NCBI GenBank assembly: GCA_030263615.1
Contig: SZPH01000125.1
Coordinates: forward strand, 1 to 6,496
Origin: Villigracilis sp900696595
Lineage (GTDB): Bacteria; Chloroflexota; Anaerolineae; Anaerolineales; Villigracilaceae
Direction of reading: 5' to 3'
DNA: 6,496 nt
The first letter of the stretch is position 1. Each line of letters begins with the position of its first letter. The position numbers and the translations under genes were made by a program. Shown piece after piece: positions 1 to 5,301 of the stretch. The notes under the pieces are model-generated. The model saw nothing but the letters and a program-made list of their open reading frames with translations. It ran no database searches and was not told the origin of the DNA.

Positions 1-159
1 CCGCTGAAAGCATCTAAGTGGGAAACTCGCCCTAAGATTAGATCCCTGTATTCCCGTAAGGGAGTAAGACCCCAGGTAGACTACCTGGTATATAGGCAGG
101 ATGTGTAAGCGCAGCAATGCGTTCAGCTAACCTGTACTAATGGTCGAGGGCTTCAACCA
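1..159 (+). rRNA. rrl: 23S ribosomal RNA, 3' end (partial)
   Basis: This is the last ~160 nt of a large-subunit rRNA gene; the 5' part lies outside the window. The opening CCGCTGAAAGCATCTAAG and the later TGTAAGCGCAGCAATGCGTT and AGCTAACCTGTACTAATG are strongly conserved blocks near the 3' end of bacterial 23S rRNA, in the expected order and spacing. The 3' boundary is placed by comparison with the E. coli terminal sequence (GGCTTAACC there, GGCTTCAACCA here) and may be off by a few bases. A complete 5S gene follows about 80 nt downstream, as in a standard rRNA operon. No open reading frame should be called here. Confidence 0.97.
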
Positions 160-216
160 TGTGATACGGGGAACTTGGTACTTTTCCAACAAACTACATC
201 AAACCGTTGCTATTCA

Positions 217-238
217 GGACAATTCATTGTGAAATTGT

Positions 239-240
<2 letters not shown>
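217..240 (+). repeat. Hairpin in the 23S-5S spacer abutting the 5S 5' end
   Basis: GGACAATT (217-224) and AATTGTCC (233-240) form a perfect 8-bp stem with an 8-nt loop. The 3' arm runs 1-2 nt into the predicted 5' end of mature 5S rRNA, so this stem competes with the base of the 5S terminal helix. I infer a pre-rRNA processing element; hairpins of this kind in rRNA spacers are often RNase cleavage sites. The rest of the ~80-nt spacer (160-216) contains no tRNA gene that I can see. Confidence 0.6.
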
Positions 241-358
<118 letters not shown>

Positions 359-376
359 GCTTTTCTTTAATTATTT

Positions 377-409
377 GCCGCATCCAGAAATGGATGCGGC
401 TTTTTCTTT
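377..409 (+). terminator. Intrinsic terminator of the rRNA operon
   Basis: GCCGCATCCA (377-386) pairs perfectly with TGGATGCGGC (391-400) across a GAAA tetraloop, giving a 10-bp GC-rich stem followed directly by TTTTTCTTT (401-409). This is a near-ideal rho-independent terminator placed ~20 nt after the 5S 3' end. It should separate rRNA transcription from recQ. Confidence 0.93.
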
Positions 410-414
410 GCCTG

Positions 415-423
415 TGCTAAAAT
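415..423 (+). promoter_or_regulatory. Candidate extended -10 promoter for recQ
   Basis: TGCTAAAAT matches the extended -10 pattern TGn-TANAAT: TG at 415-416 and TAAAAT (5 of 6 to consensus) at 418-423. No convincing -35 is seen at 16-18 bp upstream, where the terminator stem lies; extended -10 promoters can work without one. Initiation would fall near 430 and leave a leader of about 20 nt with AGGGA at 438-442, nine nt before the recQ ATG. Position between a strong terminator and a new gene supports it, but it rests on a short motif. Confidence 0.45.
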
Positions 424-451
424 CGATAAAAATCAACAGGGACGGATTCTC

Positions 452-2632
452 ATGCCCACCCCCGCCTCCACCCTCAAAGACACCTTCGGCTACGACGCTT
501 TTCGCCCGCTCCAACAGGAAGTGATCGAAAACGTCCTCGCGCGCCGCGATACATTGGCCGTCATGCCGACCGGCGGCGGCAAGTCGCTTTGTTACCAAAT
601 CCCATCGCTTCTCTTCGACGGCTTGACCGTTGTCGTCTCCCCTTTGATCTCGCTCATGAAAGACCAGGTCGAGCAATTGCGAGCCTTTGGCGTGCCAGCC
701 GTCTTTCTCAACAGCTCGCTTTCGCCGCAGGAATACAACGAGAATATGGATTCCGTCCGGCGCGGCGAAGTTAAATTGCTTTATGTCGCCCCGGAGACTC
801 TTCTCTCTCCAAGGATTCTCTCGCTTCTTTCCACGCTGAAAGTTGACCTGCTGACCATTGACGAAGCCCACTGCATCTCGGAGTGGGGTCACGATTTCCG
901 CCCCGAATACCGGCAGATTATCGAAGTGCGCAAGAAATTCCCGAACGCCGTCTGCATGGCGCTGACGGCCACCGCCACCGCCCGCGTGCGGCAGGATATC
1001 CGGCGCACGCTTGATTTCACGACGACCAACGAATTTATCGCCAGTTTCAACCGCGAAAACCTGTTTATTGAAGTCGTGCCCAAACAAGACCCGATGCGGC
1101 AAGCGCGCGAGATCATTGACCGCTACAAAGACCAGTCGGGCATTATTTATTGCTTTTCGCGCAGACAGGTGGACGATCTCTCCGCGTATCTCGCTACAAA
1201 GGGATACTCCGTCCGCCCATACCATGCCGGGTTGGATGATGTTGACCGGCGAAAAAATCAGGAAGCGTTCATCCGCGACGACGTTCAGATCATCGTGGCC
1301 ACCATTGCCTTTGGCATGGGCATCAACAAGCCGAATGTGCGCTTCGTGATTCACCACGACCTGCCCAAGAGCATCGAAGGCTATTATCAGGAGATCGGGC
1401 GCGCCGGGCGGGATGGTCTGCCCGCGCATTGTGTTCTGCTTTACAGTTACGCGGACGTTGCCAAGATCAACTATTTCATTGACCAGAAAGAAGGCGATGA
1501 GAAGCGCGTAGCCATTGATCATTTGAACGCCATTGTCCGTTATGCCGAGGATGAACACAACTGCCGCCGCAAGCCTTTGCTCAATTATTTCGGCGAATCA
1601 TACTCCGCTCAAACTTGCTCCAACTGCGACAACTGTAACTCCGCCCCAACCCCGCTGACAGACATCACCGTCCCTGCCCAAAAATTCCTCTCCTGCGTCA
1701 AACGCGCGGATGAAAAATTTGGCGCGGGTCACATCGTGGATATTTTGCTTGGCTCGAAGAACGAGAAGGTCTTGCGCTGGGGACATGACAAACTGTCCAC
1801 GTATGGGATCGGGAAGGAATTGGACAAGAAGCAGTGGATGCATCTTGCGCGGCAACTGCTGTCGCTGGGATACCTGAAACAGGAAGGGGAGTTCCACACG
1901 CTGAGGCTCACGGACAAGGCGTTGGAGTCGCTTCGGAAACGGGAATCCATTTTCGGCGTCGTGCAGGAGGCGGGAGGGCGAGTCCAAAAGAAGGGGACGG
2001 GAAAAAAGGCCGCGGAGTTGGAATATCATCACGGTTTGTTCGCCATCCTGCGCCAGAAGCGCAAGGACATGGCGGACGAAGCGGGCGTGCCGCCGTATGT
2101 GATCTTCCCCGACCGGACGTTGATCGAGATGGCGGCGTATTTCCCGCAATCGCAGGAGAGTTTGATGAAGATTTCAGGGGTGGGGCAGGCGAAGGCGCGG
2201 CAGTATGGCGATGCGTTTCTTGCGGTGATCGCGGATTTTTGCGCGCGGCATGGGTTGAAGGAAAAGCCCAAAGAGGCGGAGACGACCCGCGACAAGAGCG
2301 ACGCGAACCGACGTTATGTGATTGTGGGCGAGGCGTATAACTCCGGCGAGTCGGTGCGGGGGTTGATGGATCGGTTCAGGGTGACGATGGGGACGACGCT
2401 TGAAAATCTGGCGCGATACCACGCGGCGGGAAATCGTTTGCGCGGCGGGGAGGATTTGCGTTCTTTGATATCCGCGCCGCCTGAATTGCAAAAAGCCGCC
2501 TTCGACGCGTTCGATGAATTGGGAACGAACTTCCTCAGACCGGTCTTCGATAGGTTGAACGGCGCGTTGAATTATGACGATCTGAAGGCGCTGCGGCTGG
2601 TGTATTTGATCGAGCAGGAGAACCGCGAATGA
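452..2632 (+). CDS. recQ: ATP-dependent DNA helicase RecQ
   Basis: Superfamily 2 3'-5' DNA helicase of recombination and replication-fork repair; 726 aa, cytoplasmic. Visible in order: motif 0 (FGYDAFRPLQQEVI, about 12-25), Walker A TGGGKS (40-45), DEAH box with the RecQ-type aromatic-rich loop (DEAHCISEWGHDFRPEY, 137-153), motif III TATAT (172-176), motif V area (ATIAFGMGINKPNVRFV, 283-299) and motif VI QEIGRAGRDG (313-322). The RecQ zinc site has all four cysteines (C371, C389, C392, C395). An RQC winged-helix region (~405-500) and an HRDC domain (~529-595) follow. Residues ~610-726 are an extension resembling the HTH_40-type helix-turn-helix domain of some RecQ proteins, which explains the greater length than the ~610-aa E. 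coli protein. The ATG has AGGGA nine nt upstream. The stop overlaps the next gene by 4 bp. Codon and strand composition change in the last third. No key residue is missing. Confidence 0.96.
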   Translation: MPTPASTLKDTFGYDAFRPLQQEVIENVLARRDTLAVMPTGGGKSLCYQIPSLLFDGLTVVVSPLISLMKDQVEQLRAFGVPAVFLNSSLSPQEYNENMDSVRRGEVKLLYVAPETLLSPRILSLLSTLKVDLLTIDEAHCISEWGHDFRPEYRQIIEVRKKFPNAVCMALTATATARVRQDIRRTLDFTTTNEFIASFNRENLFIEVVPKQDPMRQAREIIDRYKDQSGIIYCFSRRQVDDLSAYLATKGYSVRPYHAGLDDVDRRKNQEAFIRDDVQIIVATIAFGMGINKPNVRFVIHHDLPKSIEGYYQEIGRAGRDGLPAHCVLLYSYADVAKINYFIDQKEGDEKRVAIDHLNAIVRYAEDEHNCRRKPLLNYFGESYSAQTCSNCDNCNSAPTPLTDITVPAQKFLSCVKRADEKFGAGHIVDILLGSKNEKVLRWGHDKLSTYGIGKELDKKQWMHLARQLLSLGYLKQEGEFHTLRLTDKALESLRKRESIFGVVQEAGGRVQKKGTGKKAAELEYHHGLFAILRQKRKDMADEAGVPPYVIFPDRTLIEMAAYFPQSQESLMKISGVGQAKARQYGDAFLAVIADFCARHGLKEKPKEAETTRDKSDANRRYVIVGEAYNSGESVRGLMDRFRVTMGTTLENLARYHAAGNRLRGGEDLRSLISAPPELQKAAFDAFDELGTNFLRPVFDRLNGALNYDDLKALRLVYLIEQENRE
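2616..2620 (+). promoter_or_regulatory. Ribosome binding site inside recQ for the downstream gene
   Basis: AGGAG lies eight nt before the ATG at 2629, within the last codons of recQ. It fixes the start of the following gene at the ATGA overlap and supports translational coupling: ribosomes finishing recQ are positioned to initiate the next frame. Confidence 0.7.
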
Positions 2633-3711
2633 ACTATCCCGACTATGTTTATAAAACCCTTGCGCGCGCCCGCGAGGAAGGGCAGTGGTCTTCGGCGCAG
2701 GCAGATGGGGCGGCGTTGTGTTTCGATATTCTTGCATTGTTCCCGGATTGCAAGGAGGCGAGCGATCTTGTTTATGAACTGTTCTGCGACGAGTGGACGA
2801 TCTACGATAACCGCGTAGCCCTTCAGCAGAATATGGACGAGTGGGACGACCGTCCGTGGCAGCAGAGGCGCAGGCTGGCGTTGTCTTTTCGATTTATGAG
2901 CCGCTGGGACGGCAGGTACGAGCGGCAATTTGACCGCGGTGGACCGAAGGACGTGAGGAAAATTCTCGAGGCAGGCAAGATGGAATTGCTCGGCGCGTAC
3001 TGCCTGGGCGACGAGGAATGTACCGATTATGCCTGGTCCATTTTTGCGGACGCCATCGCCAAAGCCAACGACCCGCGCGCGACGCTGTTCTGGATCGGCT
3101 GGCAGTACGCCGACCTGGGATTCTTTGCGGATGCGGCGGAGGCGCTGGGGGAGTTGTGTTCCCGCTTCAATGACGCCGATGCGAGGCGATTGCTGGCGGA
3201 GGTGGTCTGGTGGCGGGATAACGCGCATCGCATCCCGTGGATCCCGCCTGCGGGCGACGGTTCGCGCTACGACCGCATGATGGAGATGATAGACCCCTCC
3301 GCGCCGAAGACGAAGGATTACATCCATGAGGCGCGCAACGAGAACCAGAAGGAGCGGATCGCCGCCTATCGCCCAAGCATTGACGGAAAACTGGCGGGGT
3401 TGTTCGAGAAATCCATCCCCGCGAAGGATGAGTCGTCTGCTTCCACGCTTGTGGATTGGGGTTTTCTGGATAGGGACGACGGCCAGCCCGGCGAACTGCC
3501 GGATTGGGCAAAGCGGCACATCAAGCGGCTGGAGCGCTTAGAAGATGGGGATCGCTCGGCGGAGATGATCAAGGACATGATCAGGATGCACAAATACTCG
3601 CGCAATATCCCGCCGCCGGAGAAGCCGCGCAAGTACAGTCCCAACGAACCTCCCTTTGACTCAAGCGAGGCGTTTGGGGCGATGGGGGAGGATTGGGACG
3701 ACGACGAGTAG
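2629..3711 (+). CDS. Hypothetical protein coupled to recQ
   Basis: A 360-aa protein I do not recognise. It starts at the ATG of an ATGA overlap with the recQ stop, with a good ribosome binding site, so it is almost certainly co-transcribed with recQ. There is no signal peptide or membrane segment, so it is probably cytoplasmic. Residues ~5-190 look all-helical, with alternating alanine, leucine and aromatic residues, for example around 28-52, 115-145 and 150-195 (WIGWQYADLGFFADAAEALGEL). This resembles TPR-like helical repeats, but I cannot assign a repeat register. Tryptophans and tyrosines are frequent. Residues ~225-325 are charged and helical; the tail (~326-360) is proline-rich and then acidic, ending EDWDDDE, and is likely disordered. 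No catalytic motif is visible. A scaffold or RecQ-associated role is a guess from position only. The antisense frame over this gene is arginine-rich and is treated as a shadow. Confidence 0.82.
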   Translation: MNYPDYVYKTLARAREEGQWSSAQADGAALCFDILALFPDCKEASDLVYELFCDEWTIYDNRVALQQNMDEWDDRPWQQRRRLALSFRFMSRWDGRYERQFDRGGPKDVRKILEAGKMELLGAYCLGDEECTDYAWSIFADAIAKANDPRATLFWIGWQYADLGFFADAAEALGELCSRFNDADARRLLAEVVWWRDNAHRIPWIPPAGDGSRYDRMMEMIDPSAPKTKDYIHEARNENQKERIAAYRPSIDGKLAGLFEKSIPAKDESSASTLVDWGFLDRDDGQPGELPDWAKRHIKRLERLEDGDRSAEMIKDMIRMHKYSRNIPPPEKPRKYSPNEPPFDSSEAFGAMGEDWDDDE

Positions 3712-3767
3712 ATCGCGTCAGTTTGTCCCGTCGCCCAGCACGGAGTCGCAGTCTCCCCACTTCGAGA

Positions 3768-3785
3768 CAAAATCTGGAGATTTTG
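3768..3785. repeat. 18-nt palindrome after the recQ operon
   Basis: CAAAATCTGGAGATTTTG: perfect 8-bp arms around a GG centre. It lies 57 nt after the stop of the unknown gene. As RNA it would give a 7-bp A/U-rich stem with a UGGA loop, weak for a terminator and without a further T-run. It could instead be a protein-binding site. It abuts the GTCTC...GAGAC stem at 3751-3768, sharing C3768. Confidence 0.55.
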
Positions 3786-3796
3786 CAGCCTGAGCA

Positions 3797-3848
3797 GACA
3801 ACCTTTGCGCGCGCATCGCCGTCCGATGGTGTGCAAGCAAAGGTTGTC
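3797..3848. repeat. Inverted repeat with perfect 12-bp arms
   Basis: GACAACCTTTGC (3797-3808) is the exact reverse complement of GCAAAGGTTGTC (3837-3848). The 28-nt interior can extend the fold with CATCG (3814-3818) and CGATG (3824-3828) around a 5-nt loop. The result is a long, nearly continuous hairpin. Twelve perfect paired bases in a non-coding gap are unlikely by chance. There is no poly-T after it, so it is not a standard terminator. Confidence 0.75.
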
Positions 3849-3915
3849 AGCGCCTCCGCTCAAGCCGCCGTCCTGTGCGAAGCCCCCTATGGGCGGCGGC
3901 GGTTTACGAGGGAAA

Positions 3916-3940
3916 TCCCGCGCCGAGGACGGCGCTGGGA
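3916..3940. repeat. GC-rich hairpin before rpsA
   Basis: TCCCGCGCC (3916-3924) pairs with GGCGC-T-GGGA (3931-3940) as nine base pairs with a single bulged T and a 6-nt loop (GAGGAC). It is not followed by a T-run. Parts of its 3' arm could pair instead with 3848-3854 (CAGCGCC) or 3867-3873 (GCCGTCC), so alternative structures are possible. Confidence 0.5.
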
Positions 3941-3983
3941 GCAGGTTACCTGACATGTTTTGCATGCGCGCGTCCGATGAGGG

Positions 3984-4012
3984 TTGTCAACTTGTCGTTT
4001 CACTTGTATAAT
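3984..4012 (+). promoter_or_regulatory. Sigma70-type promoter of rpsA
   Basis: TTGTCA (3984-3989, 5 of 6 to the -35 consensus) and TATAAT (4007-4012, perfect -10) are separated by exactly 17 bp. The expected start is near 4018-4020, giving a leader of about 27 nt before the GTG at 4046. This is a strong housekeeping-type promoter, as expected for a ribosomal protein gene. It also rules out the longer reading frame that begins at 3875. Confidence 0.88.
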
Positions 4013-4034
4013 CCCGCTCATATTTCTTTCAGCC

Positions 4035-4038
4035 GGAG
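4035..4038 (+). promoter_or_regulatory. Ribosome binding site that sets the rpsA GTG start
   Basis: GGAG lies seven nt before GTG 4046 and downstream of the predicted transcription start. No other in-frame start between the promoter and the first S1 domain is equally placed; the later in-frame ATG at 4115 lacks an obvious Shine-Dalgarno sequence at the right distance. Confidence 0.75.
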
Positions 4039-4045
4039 TTCACGA

Positions 4046-5257
4046 GTGACAGACCAAAATGAAACCCTGAGCGGGACATCGAATGCACAGGGAGATCAGA
4101 ACAACAATCAATCGATGGAGGCGCTACTGGCATCTGAGTCGTTGAGCATTGATCTTCCCAAGGCAGGCGAGATTCGCAAAGGGACCATCGCAAGCATATC
4201 GCCGAACCAAATCCTGATCAGCATTGGGGCGAAATCCGAAGGCGTAGTTGCCGGGAAAGAACTCGAGCAACTGACCCAGGAAGAGCGCGACGCGCTCAAA
4301 GTCGGGCAGGAGCTCGACGTATTCGTCATTATCCCCGAGGATTCCAACGGGAATGTCGTGCTTTCCCTCAAACGCGCCTTCGAGCAGATCGCCTGGGAAA
4401 ACGTCGAAAAGATGATCGCCGATGAAACCGTGCTGGACACGAAAATCATCGGTTTCAACAAGGGCGGGCTGATCGCCGCCGTCGGCAACCTGCGCGGTTT
4501 TGTGCCGTCTTCGCAAATCAGCGCCGTGCGGCGCGCCCAGGCCGTCGGTGACAAACCCGAGCAACGCTATCAAAAGATGGTCGGGCAGCCCATCTCCGTC
4601 CGCATTGTGGAAGTGGACCGCGAACGCCGCCGCCTAATCCTTTCAGAACGCGCCGCCAGCGCCGAGACCCGCTCCGAACTCAAAGAGCGCGTCATCGCCG
4701 AATTGCAGGAGGGGCAGTCCTATACCGGGCGCGTCACCAGCCTGGCAGATTTCGGCGCTTTCGTCAACATCAACGGAGCCGATGGACTCGTCCATCTCTC
4801 CGAGATCTCATGGGATCACGTCACTCACCCGAAGGAAGCCCTCGAGGTTGGGCAGGAAGTCAACGTCAAGGTCATCAACATTGACCGCGAAAAGAAACGC
4901 ATCGGGCTTTCGATCCGCGCCTTGCAGGAAGACCCCTGGAAGAACCGCATGTCGAAATTCAGCGTTGGTCAACTCGTCGAAGGCGCCATCACCCGCCTGA
5001 CCAAGTTTGGCGCATTCGCCCGCCTCGAAGGCGACATCGAAGGACTCATCCACATCTCCGAGTTGAGCGAGAACCGTGTCGAACATCCCAAGGAAGTTTT
5101 GCACGAGGGCGACGTCAAAACCCTGCGTATCATCCGCATTGATCCGGAACAACACCGCATCGGTTTGAGCCTGCGCAAAGTGGACTCGGCCGCCTACGCC
5201 GACAAAGACTTCAAAATGCTTACCAAAGACCTCGGTCGGGACGACGACCAGGAATAA
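4046..5257 (+). CDS. rpsA: 30S ribosomal protein S1 (four S1 domains)
   Basis: RNA-binding ribosomal protein that helps the 30S subunit dock and unfold mRNA; 403 aa from the GTG start. After a polar Q/N-rich N-terminus come four S1 (OB-fold) domains at about 40-110, 127-201, 221-292 and 307-379. Domains 3 and 4 are canonical, with TSLADFGAFVNINGADGLVH and the matching TRLTKFGAFARLEGDIEGLIH, each followed by HLSE or HISE and a (K/H)RIGLS(I/L)R strand. Domain 2 is diverged (GFNKGGLIAAVGNLRGFVPSSQ), as is usual for the second S1 repeat. The C-terminal tail is charged (GRDDDQE). E. coli S1 has six domains; four-domain forms of about 400 aa are common elsewhere. The GTG is chosen because promoter and Shine-Dalgarno both lie just upstream; starting at 3875 would place the promoter inside the gene. 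It is transcribed alone or with the peptidase by readthrough. A general S1-repeat RNA-binding protein is the less likely alternative. Confidence 0.9.
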   Translation: MTDQNETLSGTSNAQGDQNNNQSMEALLASESLSIDLPKAGEIRKGTIASISPNQILISIGAKSEGVVAGKELEQLTQEERDALKVGQELDVFVIIPEDSNGNVVLSLKRAFEQIAWENVEKMIADETVLDTKIIGFNKGGLIAAVGNLRGFVPSSQISAVRRAQAVGDKPEQRYQKMVGQPISVRIVEVDRERRRLILSERAASAETRSELKERVIAELQEGQSYTGRVTSLADFGAFVNINGADGLVHLSEISWDHVTHPKEALEVGQEVNVKVINIDREKKRIGLSIRALQEDPWKNRMSKFSVGQLVEGAITRLTKFGAFARLEGDIEGLIHISELSENRVEHPKEVLHEGDVKTLRIIRIDPEQHRIGLSLRKVDSAAYADKDFKMLTKDLGRDDDQE

Positions 5258-5263
5258 AAACAG

Positions 5264-5286
5264 AGCGCGCCGCGAGGCGCGCTTTT
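5264..5286 (+). terminator. Probable, perhaps partial, terminator after rpsA
   Basis: GCGCGCC (5265-5271) pairs with GGCGCGC (5276-5282) across a GCGA tetraloop, followed by TTTT (5283-5286). The A at 5264 can add one more pair. It starts seven nt after the rpsA stop. The stem is strong, but the T-run is only four long, so some readthrough into the peptidase gene is likely. Confidence 0.72.
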
Positions 5287-5291
5287 CGATT

Positions 5292-5295
5292 GGAG
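5292..5295 (+). promoter_or_regulatory. Ribosome binding site of the M19 peptidase gene
   Basis: GGAG lies six nt before ATG 5302, which selects this ATG over the in-frame TTG at 5290, whose own codon would overlap the site. The site comes right after the terminator hairpin of rpsA. Confidence 0.7.
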
Positions 5296-5301
5296 ACTCC
5301 C

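Larger units (their letters stand above)
3712..4045. other. Non-coding gap rich in inverted repeats, upstream of rpsA
   Basis: This 334-bp gap has no credible gene: the short frames crossing it lack a ribosome binding site and have low-complexity, Arg/Ser/Pro-rich products. It holds, in order, a small GTCTC/GAGAC stem (3751-3755 with 3764-3768), an 18-nt palindrome (3768-3785), a 52-nt inverted repeat with 12-bp arms (3797-3848), a hairpin at 3916-3940, the short palindrome CAGGTTACCTG (3942-3952), and the rpsA promoter (3984-4012) with its leader. No clear T-tailed terminator for the recQ operon is seen. Alternatives are a small structured RNA, an interspersed repeat, or regulatory DNA for rpsA; the sequence alone does not decide. 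Confidence 0.7.

Noticed and set aside
160..238. Possible tRNA in the 23S-5S spacer
   Set aside because: The spacer is too short and shows no T-loop (GTTCRA) or cloverleaf pairing.
371..1558. A 395-codon open frame on the minus strand opposite recQ
   Set aside because: It covers the rRNA terminator and the recQ helicase motifs in antisense, has no recognisable domain, and is explained by GC-rich codon bias of recQ keeping the opposite frame free of stops.
2572..3519. A 315-codon minus-strand frame opposite the unknown gene
   Set aside because: The product is arginine/proline-rich without domains. The plus-strand gene has a ribosome binding site and an ATGA overlap with recQ, which is much stronger evidence.
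3797..3848. CRISPR-like or attachment-site reading of the inverted repeat
   Set aside because: There is one copy only, no regular spacers, no cas gene or integrase, and no tRNA end nearby.
3693..4011. Short plus-strand frames of 86 and 68 codons in the gap before rpsA
   Set aside because: No ribosome binding sites; the products are Arg/Ser/Pro-rich and low in structure, and the region is dominated by inverted repeats and a promoter.
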